A stretch of 64,000 nucleotides of DNA, taken from Haloarchaeobius litoreus (GTDB lineage Archaea > Halobacteriota > Halobacteria > Halobacteriales > Natrialbaceae). The notes under the pieces were generated by a model, which ran no database searches, had not been told where the DNA came from, and was given only the letters and a program-made list of their open reading frames with translations. The position numbers and the translations under genes are program-made. Each line of letters begins with the position of its first letter. The first letter of the stretch is position 1. This document shows, one piece after another, positions 8,159 to 15,970 of the stretch. Where the stretch lies: the NCBI RefSeq assembly GCF_024495425.1, contig NZ_JANHJR010000004.1:310001-374000 (forward strand), in the 5' to 3' direction.

Positions 8159-10066
8159 TCAGGCACACCCGCCGGCGTCCGGCGCTCCCTCAGCTCGTGG
8201 CCGGTCCGTCCGCGCGTCCGGTCCCGGGCAGTCGAGCGAGGCCGTCCCCGATTCACCGTCGTCCTCGCCGTCGCCGTAGAGGTAGTACAGCTCGAGGCCG
8301 CCGTTGCTCGACACCCGGTTCACGCCAGGGTCGGTCCCGAGCTTCTGGAAGCCTGTCGCGTTGTACCGAAGGCCGTCGAAGAGGCCCACCTCCCGTTCGT
8401 ACGCGCCGCCGCCGACGGTGAAGTAGCGGTCCCTGTTGAACTCGTAACCCAGTCCGCGCTCGAACGTCGGCCCCGCGACGGCGTCCTCGTAGCCGGGGAA
8501 TTCGAGCCGGTTCCGGGCCTGCTCGGTCCCGTACACGGCGTCGACGTATCGCTCTGGCCCGCCACGGATGCCGGTGAACTCGATGCCCTCCGCCCGCACG
8601 TCGAAGGCGTGTTCGTAGCCCTCGTACTCGAGTTCGACCACCTGCGAGTTCGACTGGTAGACGTACGGGGAGCCGAACAGCGCGGGCACCCCGAGCGGCA
8701 CCATCGCGAGCAGCAGGCAGACCATGAGCACCCGTGCCGGGATGGGGAAGCGCCCGCCTGCGCCGTCGTCCCCGAGCCAGCGCACCAGCCCCACTCCACC
8801 GAGGATGGTGACCGGGACCATCAGCAGCCCCTGGTAACGGAAGTACATGTCACCGGGACCGCCGACGAACATCATCAGGAACAGGCCCGAGAGCGGCACG
8901 AGCGCCAGCCCGAGGTAGCGGACGAACTGGGAGCGTGCCGTCTCCGCTTCGGTCAGCCGGCCGAGGAACGCCAGCACGAGGACCGAGGCGGCGAGGATGG
9001 AGAGCACCACGTCGGTCAGGAACAGCTTCACGAACAGTTCGGGGACGGAACCGCCGACGGCGGTCAGCGAGGTCGACTTCTGGGTCACGACCTCGGAGCC
9101 ACCACCGGAGCCGTACACGATGTTGTACGCGATGGCGCTGGTGTTGCCACCGACGCGCTGGAACCGCGGGGCCCAGACGAGAAAGGCGAGGGCGAAGATG
9201 GCGGTCTGGACGTACACCGGTCGCTGCCTCGCGGCCCTGCTCTCGGGGAACAGCACCCGGGCGACGAGCTGGATGCCGGCCACCGTCGCGAACACGACGA
9301 GGAGGTTCGCCGCCTGCTGTGGATGCACCAGAATCGCCGACAGCGACGCGAGCCCGAGCAACACCCCCACGGCGGTCGGCGGGTTCCTGACCGGCCGCCA
9401 GCCGTCCTGCTCGAGGAAGACGAACAGGAGGAACAGGACGAACGGTGCGTACAGCACCGCCTGGCTGGACGTGTGGGGGAGCATGTGCATGGCGATGACG
9501 TTGATGGGGACGAACAGGAGTCCGAGGAACGCCCCGACGAGGAGCCCCTCGCGTCGCCCCGAGAGGAGACGGACGGAGAGCGCGACGAACAGCAGGAACA
9601 GCGTCGCGAAGACGAGGACCGCCCAGAGCATCGTCAGCCGGAGGGTGGCCCCCGTGACGCTCCCGAGGACAACGGTGAGCTCGTGGACCCCGGGATAGAG
9701 GAGCTGGGTGGGCGAGAGCGAACCACCGGCCAGCTCGCGCGCCCAGCCGAGGTGGCTCAACGAGTCGCCGGAGCCGTAGAAGTAGTAGTTCCGGAGCAGT
9801 GGTAGCCCCGCAATCGTGACACCGGAGAGCCCGACCAGTCCGGTGGCCGCGAGCCGACGGCTCCGGGAGACACCAGGGGTGAGGCCGGCGACGGCCGCTG
9901 TCAGGAGAGCCGTGGCGATGCCGAGCCAGAGGGCAGCGGGCGTCGCGCCGTAGATCGAGAGCTCGTACCCACGGGCGGGGGAGCCGTGCGCGACGGCAGC
10001 CCCGAGTGCGAGTGCGAGGTAGCCGATGGCGAGCAGCGCGGTCCGCACGGTTCGATGGCTCGTCAT
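8159..10066 (-). CDS. Large polytopic membrane protein with C-terminal exposed domain (candidate polymerase or GT-C)
   Basis: A 635-residue protein with about 12-13 membrane helices over residues 1-450 and a soluble region over about 455-635. An aspartate-containing loop, YFYGSGDSLSHLGWARE, follows the third or fourth helix, the position where GT-C transferases keep their acidic catalytic residue. A long exposed loop with QRVGGNTSAIAYN lies after the eighth. Similar proteins occur in haloarchaeal glycan loci. A GT-C glycosyltransferase or Wzy-type polymerase is plausible but unproven. It is the first long gene of an operon with the flippase. A short ORF (10063-10170) with its own promoter-distance start ends on its ATG. 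Confidence 0.7.
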   Translation of the reverse strand: MTSHRTVRTALLAIGYLALALGAAVAHGSPARGYELSIYGATPAALWLGIATALLTAAVAGLTPGVSRSRRLAATGLVGLSGVTIAGLPLLRNYYFYGSGDSLSHLGWARELAGGSLSPTQLLYPGVHELTVVLGSVTGATLRLTMLWAVLVFATLFLLFVALSVRLLSGRREGLLVGAFLGLLFVPINVIAMHMLPHTSSQAVLYAPFVLFLLFVFLEQDGWRPVRNPPTAVGVLLGLASLSAILVHPQQAANLLVVFATVAGIQLVARVLFPESRAARQRPVYVQTAIFALAFLVWAPRFQRVGGNTSAIAYNIVYGSGGGSEVVTQKSTSLTAVGGSVPELFVKLFLTDVVLSILAASVLVLAFLGRLTEAETARSQFVRYLGLALVPLSGLFLMMFVGGPGDMYFRYQGLLMVPVTILGGVGLVRWLGDDGAGGRFPIPARVLMVCLLLAMVPLGVPALFGSPYVYQSNSQVVELEYEGYEHAFDVRAEGIEFTGIRGGPERYVDAVYGTEQARNRLEFPGYEDAVAGPTFERGLGYEFNRDRYFTVGGGAYEREVGLFDGLRYNATGFQKLGTDPGVNRVSSNGGLELYYLYGDGEDDGESGTASLDCPGPDARTDRPRAEGAPDAGGCA

Positions 10067-10170
10067 CGTGCTGTTCCGACCCCGGTCCTGCGGCCGTTCG
10101 TCTCGCGTTTCTCCCCCCGACAGCCCGGCCGTGACCGTCGCGTGGCACTCGTCGCGACGAAGCGTAGCAT
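10063..10170 (-). CDS. Possible 35-codon leader ORF coupled to the membrane protein
   Basis: An ATG at 10170 lies 29-38 bp after the TATA-like element at 10199-10208 and opens a 35-residue Arg-rich ORF whose TGA overlaps the ATG of the membrane-protein gene as ATGA. The promoter-to-start spacing is that of a leaderless gene, while the main gene start is 133 bp away. It could equally be an untranslated leader that happens to be open. No Shine-Dalgarno sequence precedes the main ATG, which would make coupling useful. Confidence 0.3.
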   Translation of the reverse strand: MLRFVATSATRRSRPGCRGEKRETNGRRTGVGTAR

Positions 10171-10198
10171 ACTGTCCCGCCCGTCGGCGAGTCCGACC

Positions 10199-10208
10199 TT
10201 TGTTATGC
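10199..10208 (-). promoter_or_regulatory. TATA-like element GCATAACAAA
   Basis: Identical on the minus strand to the element at 6234-6243. It is 29-38 bp before the leader ATG at 10170 and 133 bp before the membrane-protein ATG. Confidence 0.5.
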
Positions 10209-10221
10209 GACCGGTACGGTC
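10209..10221. promoter_or_regulatory. Perfect palindrome GACCG-GTA-CGGTC
   Basis: A 13-bp palindrome sits directly upstream of the minus-strand TATA-like element in the 320-bp space between the divergent membrane-protein and aminotransferase genes. The position suits an operator or activator site. The rest of this spacer holds a CTAACAAAC element near 10352, about 35 bp before the ATG at 10387. Confidence 0.35.
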
Positions 10222-10386
10222 CTCACGCCCCAGAGCAGGGGGCGAGAACCGGGCCAGGAGTCGACCTGCAGCTCGGTCGTGTCCCGAACGGAATCGGGCC
10301 CACGTGAGCGACGACTGGACGGTACCAGCCGCCTACCCCTGGCGGGCGGTCGCTAACAAACATCCCCCCTCGTGCAACTCGCGCAC

Positions 10387-11499
10387 ATGGTCGAACACGT
10401 CCCGTTCACCGAGATACACGTCAGCGACGACATCGTCGACCGGACGGCGTCCGTCGTGCGAAGCGGCAGGTACGTCGACGGACCAGAGCTGGAAGCCTTC
10501 GAATCCGAGTTCGCCGACGCGTTCGACGTCGAACACGCCGTCGGCGTCAGCAGCGGCACGTCGGCACTCTCGCTCGCGCTCCGGGCGGCCGGCGTCGATG
10601 AGGGCGACGCGGTGCTGATGCCCGCACACACCTTCTTCGCGACCGCGAGCGCCGCGATGAATCTCGACGCGAAGCCCGTCTTCGTCGACGTCGACCCCGA
10701 GACGTACGCCATCGACGTCGACGACCTGGAGGCGAAGGCCTCGTTCGCGGCACGACCGGCGGCGGTCGTCCCGGTCCACATCTACGGCCAGCCGGCCGAC
10801 ATGGAGGGCGTCCGCCGCGTCGCCGACGAGTACGGACTCACCGTCATCGAGGACAGTTGTCAGGCACACGCGGCCCGGTACGACGGCGAGTACGCCGGCA
10901 CCATCGGCGACCTCGGCTGTTTCAGCTTCTACCCGTCGAAAAACATGACCGTCGGCGGCGACGGCGGGATGCTCGTCACCGACGACGCCGAGCTGGCCGA
11001 CGCGGCACGACGACTGCGGAACCAGGGCCGGAACCCGGCGGGCGTCCACGTCGACCTCGGGCTCAACTACCGGCTCGACGAGTTCAAGGCCGCGTTCGGC
11101 CGGGAGCACCTCCAGCACGTCGAGGACTGGGGCCGGATGCGCCGCGAGAACGCCGCCCTGTACGACGAACGGCTCGCCGACGTCCCCCAGATAACGACCC
11201 CGACCGTCGCGGAGGAGTGCGAGCACGTCTACCACCTCTACGTCGTGCAGGCGGACGAACGGGACGCGCTCCGGTCGTTCCTCTCCGACCGCGGCGTCGA
11301 GACCGGTATCCACTACGAGCACGCGCTCCACCAGCACCCGGTGATCGTCGAGGAGGTGGATTCGACGCCCCGGCTCCCGGTCGTCGAGCGGCTCGTCGAC
11401 CAGATCGTCTCGTTGCCGATGCATCCGTGGCTCGACGAGCGCGAGGTCGAACACGTCTGTGCTGCAATCGAGGACTTCTACGGGGGTGAGCGGCCGTGA
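10387..11499 (+). CDS. DegT/DnrJ/EryC1/StrS sugar aminotransferase (copy 1)
   Basis: A 370-residue PLP-dependent aminotransferase that would install an amino group on a keto NDP-sugar. It has the family SSGTSALSLAL phosphate-binding segment, IEDSCQAHAA with the PLP-ring Asp, and the Schiff-base Lys185 in [14 protein letters not shown]. The C-terminus contains GIHYEHALHQHPV. The ATG at 10387 is favoured over a GTG at 10372 because a CTAACAAAC element lies about 35 bp upstream. The stop overlaps the GTG of the next dehydrogenase gene. With the dehydrogenase and the acetyltransferase at 12597-13109 it forms a WbpB/WbpE/WbpD-like set. Confidence 0.88.
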   Translation: MVEHVPFTEIHVSDDIVDRTASVVRSGRYVDGPELEAFESEFADAFDVEHAVGVSSGTSALSLALRAAGVDEGDAVLMPAHTFFATASAAMNLDAKPVFVDVDPETYAIDVDDLEAKASFAARPAAVVPVHIYGQPADMEGVRRVADEYGLTVIEDSCQAHAARYDGEYAGTIGDLGCFSFYPSKNMTVGGDGGMLVTDDAELADAARRLRNQGRNPAGVHVDLGLNYRLDEFKAAFGREHLQHVEDWGRMRRENAALYDERLADVPQITTPTVAEECEHVYHLYVVQADERDALRSFLSDRGVETGIHYEHALHQHPVIVEEVDSTPRLPVVERLVDQIVSLPMHPWLDEREVEHVCAAIEDFYGGERP

Positions 11500-12539
11500 A
11501 GCTCGCCGTCGTCGGCACCGGCTACTGGGGGTCGAACCACGCGCGCATCGCCGGCGAGTTCGTGGACGAGGGAGTCGTCGACGACGCCATCGTCTGTGAG
11601 GCCGACCCGGACCGGGCAGCGAGCGTCGCGAGCGAGCACGGGCTCGACTACGTCACCAACCACCGAACCGTCGCCGACCACGACGTCGACGCCGCCATCG
11701 TCGCCACGCCGTCGCCGACCCACGAACCCGTCGTGACCGACCTGCTCGCCGACGGCGTCCACGCGATGGTCGAGAAGCCCCTCGCGCTGTCGGTCGACGC
11801 CGCGAACCGCATCGTCCGGGTTGCGGACGACCACGACTGCATCCTCGGCGTCGGTCACGTGTTCCGGCACCACCCGGCGCTGGACGCCGTCCGCGAGCTT
11901 GTTCGACGGGGGGAGCTCGGCACCGTCTCGCACCTCCGGACCGCACGGCACGCCTGCCAGCCGGCCCGGCCGGTGGGAGCGCTCCACTCGCTCGCCGTCC
12001 ACGAGGTCGACATCTACCGGTACCTGCTGGAGCGCAACCCCGACACCGTGTACTGCCGGCTCGACCAGGCCGTCGCGGCGGAGACCCACGACACCGTGAC
12101 GCTCGTGCTCGACTTCGGCGACGTTACGGGCGTCGTCAGCGAGTCCTGGTCCATCCCGGTCGACGGCAAGCGGCGCGAACTCGTCGTCGTCGGAAGCGAG
12201 GCCGTCGCGGCAGTCGACTACCTCGACGATACCGTCGTCGAGCTGTACGACGTCCCGCCGTCGAGCCAGCCCGCCGGGACGCGCCAGAGCCACATCGTCG
12301 AGAGCGAGGCACCGGCCGAGGTCATCGACGTGGACGGTGACGAGCCGCTGAAGACCGAGGACCGCGACTTCGTTGAGGCGGTCCGCGACGGCCGCGAACC
12401 CGTGACGACCGGTGTCGACGGCACCTGGGCGGTGAAGCTCCTCGCCGACGCCGAACGATCCGCCGAACGCAACGCGGTCGTCGACGTGCGAGGGGACGCG
12501 ATGGTCGAGCCACGACGCTCGGTCCGGTCGCAGAACTAG
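11496..12539 (+). CDS. Gfo/Idh/MocA sugar dehydrogenase, WbpB-like (copy 1)
   Basis: A 347-residue NAD-dependent dehydrogenase. Motifs are LAVVGTGYWGSNHARI at the N-terminus, MVEKPLALSVDAA with the EKP Lys, GVGHVFRHHPA, and HSLAVHEVDIYRYLL, where the His/Asp residues belong to the catalytic site. In the WbpB family such enzymes oxidise C3 of UDP-GlcNAcA before transamination. The GTG start overlaps the stop of the aminotransferase (GTGA), so the two are translationally coupled. The C-terminal segment ends with a basic tail. Substrate assignment rests on gene order. Confidence 0.85.
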   Translation: MKLAVVGTGYWGSNHARIAGEFVDEGVVDDAIVCEADPDRAASVASEHGLDYVTNHRTVADHDVDAAIVATPSPTHEPVVTDLLADGVHAMVEKPLALSVDAANRIVRVADDHDCILGVGHVFRHHPALDAVRELVRRGELGTVSHLRTARHACQPARPVGALHSLAVHEVDIYRYLLERNPDTVYCRLDQAVAAETHDTVTLVLDFGDVTGVVSESWSIPVDGKRRELVVVGSEAVAAVDYLDDTVVELYDVPPSSQPAGTRQSHIVESEAPAEVIDVDGDEPLKTEDRDFVEAVRDGREPVTTGVDGTWAVKLLADAERSAERNAVVDVRGDAMVEPRRSVRSQN

Positions 12540-12596
12540 CCGACTGCGGTTCGCTCGTCTGCAGAGAGGAGACTGCTGGCGGGGCTGCCGGGCGGG

Positions 12597-13109
12597 TCAG
12601 TCCCGGTAGCCGATTATCTCGGCGGGGTTGCCGGCGACGATGGCGTTCGCGGGCACGTCGTCCGTGACGACCGCACCGGCACCGACGAGCGCGTTCTCGC
12701 CGACTTCGACGGGGAGGAGCGTCGCGTTCGTGCCGATGACCGCACCGTCGCCGACGGTGGTCGACTCCCACTCGTCCGGGTCGCAGCTCGGAGGGTGGCG
12801 GTCGTTGATGAACTTCGCGCCGTGGCTGACGAACACGTCGTCGCCGAGCTCCACCTGGGAACAGACGAACGCGTGGGTCTGGAGCCGGCACCGCTCACCG
12901 ACGACGGCGTCGGACTGCACCTCGACGAACGAGCCGACCATCGACTCGTCGCCGATCTCGCAGCCGTAGAGGTTGACGTACCGCCAGATCCGGCAGTCGA
13001 GACCGATGCGACAGTCGACGATGCTCGAGTACGGCGCGATGCTCGTGCCGTCGCCGACCTGACTGTCTCGCACGTAGCCACCTGGCTCGCGGGACACCTG
13101 CTGGGACAT
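12597..13109 (-). CDS. Left-handed beta-helix acyltransferase, WbpD-like (copy 1)
   Basis: A 170-residue hexapeptide-repeat transferase. Isoleucine-patch repeats run from about residue 15 to 165 (SIAPYSSIV, TSIA, ALVGAGAVVTDDVPANAIVAGNPA). FVSHGAKFINDRHP in the middle is typical of UDP-3-amino-sugar N-acetyltransferases. It would acetylate the amino group added by the aminotransferase at 10387. The ATG at 13109 is chosen over one at 13166 because the extra 19 residues are not helix-like and a TTCTTAG stretch lies near -28. It points toward the dehydrogenase gene with 57 bp between stops. Confidence 0.85.
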   Translation of the reverse strand: MSQQVSREPGGYVRDSQVGDGTSIAPYSSIVDCRIGLDCRIWRYVNLYGCEIGDESMVGSFVEVQSDAVVGERCRLQTHAFVCSQVELGDDVFVSHGAKFINDRHPPSCDPDEWESTTVGDGAVIGTNATLLPVEVGENALVGAGAVVTDDVPANAIVAGNPAEIIGYRD

Positions 13110-13216
13110 ACCCGAACCTCCGGAGAGGTGACTGCTAAGAATGGGGGTCCTACCGTTGTGAGCCACACCGTACCCGCCTGGTTACAATGCCAGCACAGTT
13201 CCCGATTCTGGCTGTC

Positions 13217-13975
13217 ATGGAAGCTATCGTACTCGCGGCGGGTCGTGGGAGCCGGCTCCAGCCGCTCACCGACGACCGGCCGAAGGGACTCGTCCAGGTC
13301 GGCGGCCGGCCGCTGCTCGTCGACTGCCTCGACCAGTTGCTCTCGGTCGGCGTCGACCGGTTCGTCCTCGTCGTCGGCTACGAGGCCGGCCAGATAATCG
13401 ATCACTTCGGCGACGAGCACCGCGGCAGACCCATCACCTACGCGCACCAGTCGGAGCGTGACGGCGTCGCCTCGGCGCTCCTCGCCGCCGAGGAGTCCGT
13501 CAGCGACGAGGAGTTCCTCGTCATGCTCGGGGACAACGTGTTCCGGGCGAACATCGGTGCCGTGGTGGGCGCGCTCGAGGCCGACGGCACGGACGGCGCG
13601 GTGCTCGTCGAGGAGGTCGCCGCCGCCGAGGCGAGCCGCTACGGCGTCTGCCAGCTCGACGAGGCCGGGCAGATCGACTCCATCGTGGAGAAACCGGACG
13701 ACCCGCCCTCGACGCTCGTCGCGACCGGGCTCTACGCGTTCACCGACGGTATCTTCGACGCCTGTCGCCGAATCGAACCCTCGGGTCGCGGCGAGTACGA
13801 GATCAGCGACGCCATCGACGAGTACGCAACCGAGCACAACGTCGAGGCGGTCTCGCTCGCGGGCTGGCGCGTCGACGTCGGCTACCCGCGGGACAGGAAC
13901 GAGGCGAACCGCAGACTCGTCGGCGACTCGCCGACCCCACACGAGCGGGCCGGGGCGTCGGAGTCGTTCGACTGA
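13217..13975 (+). CDS. Sugar-phosphate nucleotidyltransferase
   Basis: A 252-residue NTP_transferase-family enzyme that joins a sugar-1-phosphate to a nucleotide. The signature AIVLAAGRGSRLQPLTDDRPKGL is at the N-terminus, FLVMLGDNVF carries the metal-binding Asp, and IVEKPDDPPSTLVATGLYAF is the EKP sugar-binding segment. Length fits single-domain glucose-1-phosphate uridylyl- or thymidylyltransferases. The nucleotide cannot be told by eye. The ATG at 13217 is preferred to 13187 since the GTTACAATG element at about 13179 is then about 37 bp upstream and the extra residues are not part of the fold. Confidence 0.87.
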   Translation: MEAIVLAAGRGSRLQPLTDDRPKGLVQVGGRPLLVDCLDQLLSVGVDRFVLVVGYEAGQIIDHFGDEHRGRPITYAHQSERDGVASALLAAEESVSDEEFLVMLGDNVFRANIGAVVGALEADGTDGAVLVEEVAAAEASRYGVCQLDEAGQIDSIVEKPDDPPSTLVATGLYAFTDGIFDACRRIEPSGRGEYEISDAIDEYATEHNVEAVSLAGWRVDVGYPRDRNEANRRLVGDSPTPHERAGASESFD

Positions 13976-13998
13976 GTTCCCGGATTCCTCCCCCGCGG

Positions 13999-14931
13999 CT
14001 ACTCCGCGAGCACCGACCTGTACACCGACTCGATACGTTCTGCCATCCGGTCCAGCCCGAGGTCGGTGACGGCCCGTCGCTCGCCGCCGGGCTCGCCCTC
14101 GCTGGGCAGCACCTCGGCGAGCCCGGTGACCAGCTCCTCGTCGGACCGACAGACCCGCGAGCGCTCGGTGCCCGCGAGGCGCTCCGCGACATCACCGACG
14201 TCGACCGACACGACCGGCGTATCGCAGGCCAGCGCCTCCTTCACCGCGTTGGTCGACCCCTCGTGCCGCGAGGTGAGCACGAGCGCGTCGCTGGCGGCGT
14301 AGTACCTGACCATGTCGTGGTGATCGACGCCACTGACGGTCGCGAGTTCGACCGGGCGGTCGAGGTACCTGGCCGCCTCGTCGACGACCCGGCGAGCGCG
14401 GGGGTAGTTCTTGACGGCCCGCTCCTTCGAGTACGGGAACAGCACGTAGTACCGGTCGGACCGCCAGCCGAGACGGTCGCGGGCTGCATCCTGTGGCATG
14501 GGTTCGAACACGTCCAGGTCGACACCGTGGGGGATGACGTGGGCGTCGGTATCGAGTGCCGCAGCCATCCCCTCGGTCATCACGATGACGGCATCCGCCC
14601 GGCCGGCCGTCACCCGGGAGACCGCCCCGAAACGTCCGAACAGGTCGGTACCCCACAGCGAGACGACGACCGGGAGCCGTACCTGTGCCAGCGCGGCCGG
14701 TGTGGTCAGTCCGTTGTTCGCGTGCACGAGGTCGAACCCGTCCCGGGCCCGGCGCAGCGTCCGTGGGACGAGTCTGGCGTAGGAGATCGGTGACCGCTGC
14801 CCGTCCGCTGACCAGCTCTCCGGCACCGCGACCGTCTCCTGTTCGATGCCCCGCTCGGCAAGCGCACTGCACTGCTTCTGGTAGAACGTCGCCTCCGCGG
14901 TGGTGACGAGGTTGAGTACCTGCACGGTCAT
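13999..14931 (-). CDS. Glycosyltransferase family 4
   Basis: A 310-residue retaining GT-B glycosyltransferase. It has an N-terminal acceptor domain (FDLVHANNGLTTPAALAQ near residue 75), VVSLWGTDLFGRFGAVSR, VIPHGVDLDVFEPM at the domain border, and the GT4 donor-site motif SRHEGSTNAVKEALACDTPVVSVDVGDVAE with the EGxxNAxxEA pattern. It is slightly short for the family, with a compact first domain. The start overlaps the stop of the FemAB-like gene (ATGA), so it is the last gene of the long minus-strand operon. Confidence 0.88.
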   Translation of the reverse strand: MTVQVLNLVTTAEATFYQKQCSALAERGIEQETVAVPESWSADGQRSPISYARLVPRTLRRARDGFDLVHANNGLTTPAALAQVRLPVVVSLWGTDLFGRFGAVSRVTAGRADAVIVMTEGMAAALDTDAHVIPHGVDLDVFEPMPQDAARDRLGWRSDRYYVLFPYSKERAVKNYPRARRVVDEAARYLDRPVELATVSGVDHHDMVRYYAASDALVLTSRHEGSTNAVKEALACDTPVVSVDVGDVAERLAGTERSRVCRSDEELVTGLAEVLPSEGEPGGERRAVTDLGLDRMAERIESVYRSVLAE

Positions 14932-15932
14932 CGTCTCACGTACTCGTAGACGCGCTTGGCCATGGCTGTCGGTGCACCCTTCGACTCGACGACGTGGTAG
15001 GGTACGAGGTCGGCTCCGAACTTGCTCTTGTACCTCGAGAGGCGCTCCGTGTCGGCCCCCATCAGGTCGTAGCCGGTGAGCGAGTCGAGCGGCCTCCCGG
15101 CCGCGACGTCCTCGACGATGCGCCAGTGCAGGAGCGCGTTGACGCTCGTCCCATCGTAGTCGGCCCGGGTCCCGCCCAGCCAGTACAGCGCGTCGTCGTT
15201 CGAGAAGAGCGCGACGATGCCGCTGAGGAACTCGTCGTCGGGCCCACGCACCACGTACACACGAGCACGTTCGTCGAGCCAGGTAACCAGGTCCTTCACG
15301 TACGGCCAGCTCAGGGTGAAGGAACGCCCCTGCTCCTCGTACCGCTCCTTCGTCTGGTCGAACACCCGACGAGCGGCCTCGACTCCCTCGACGGACACCG
15401 ACACGTCGAGGTCGCGACCGTCGCGGACCGAACGCCTGAGGCTCTTGCTGGCCGCCGTGAGTGCCTCGTCCGGCGACCGGTCGGCGAGGTCGAGCCGGTA
15501 GGTGAACGACACCGAGACGGCGTCGTCGTCCCAGATGTACGGCCGCGGGTCACCGTAGGCAGGCGAGCAGAGGAACCGGAAGACGGTCCTCGAGTCGTCG
15601 AGGTCCAGTTCGTCGCGGACCCCACGGACGAACTCCTTGTTCGTCTGCTCCTGTTTGCGTCGTTTCGGACTGGGCGAGCTGACGAGCGGTCCGAGTTTGG
15701 GGACGTTCATCGAGGGTGGGGGTGACGTGACGGTCCGACCGACCGTGCGGTCGGTCACCATCGCTGGAAAGAACGCGACCGCCTGGCTGCCGTTGTACCC
15801 CACGAACAGCTGCAGTTCGCCGTCGGTGTGGTCGTCCAGCACCCGGAGCGCCCCGGGCAGGTGGAACACCTCGAAACCGCTATCTGGCAGTGCGTCCCCC
15901 CACTCCGAAAGACCGACTCGTTCGATGTCCAT
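14928..15932 (-). CDS. FemAB-like GNAT-fold transferase (copy 1)
   Basis: A 334-residue protein of the FemAB/GNAT-fold group found in bacterial and archaeal exopolysaccharide loci. In bacteria FemAB proteins transfer amino acids from aminoacyl-tRNA onto cell-wall precursors; the role of archaeal versions is unknown. Visible blocks are the N-terminal GNAT-like half (residues 1-125) and the second half with SKSLRRSVRDGRDLDVSV, KERYEEQGRSFTLSW, LSGIVALFSNDDALYWLGGT and LTGYDLMGADTERLSRYKSKFG. The last block is matched in the copies at 27183 and 34406. An element at 15963-15970 may give this gene and the next an internal promoter. Confidence 0.75.
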   Translation of the reverse strand: MDIERVGLSEWGDALPDSGFEVFHLPGALRVLDDHTDGELQLFVGYNGSQAVAFFPAMVTDRTVGRTVTSPPPSMNVPKLGPLVSSPSPKRRKQEQTNKEFVRGVRDELDLDDSRTVFRFLCSPAYGDPRPYIWDDDAVSVSFTYRLDLADRSPDEALTAASKSLRRSVRDGRDLDVSVSVEGVEAARRVFDQTKERYEEQGRSFTLSWPYVKDLVTWLDERARVYVVRGPDDEFLSGIVALFSNDDALYWLGGTRADYDGTSVNALLHWRIVEDVAAGRPLDSLTGYDLMGADTERLSRYKSKFGADLVPYHVVESKGAPTAMAKRVYEYVRR

Positions 15933-15962
15933 GATGGTGCCGGTGAAATGCGTGAGTGGGCC

Positions 15963-15970
15963 ATTGTTAC
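15963..15970 (-). promoter_or_regulatory. TATA-like element GTAACAAT
   Basis: Read on the minus strand, 31-38 bp before the FemAB-like ATG at 15932 and overlapping the end of the upstream deacetylase-like gene. It suggests a second promoter inside the long operon. Confidence 0.4.

Noticed and set aside
6604-8421. Long plus-strand ORF opposite the flippase gene
   Set aside because: It is the antisense shadow of a clear membrane-protein gene in GC-rich DNA, with highly charged low-complexity translation. The same holds for 7673-9805 and 16719-19502.
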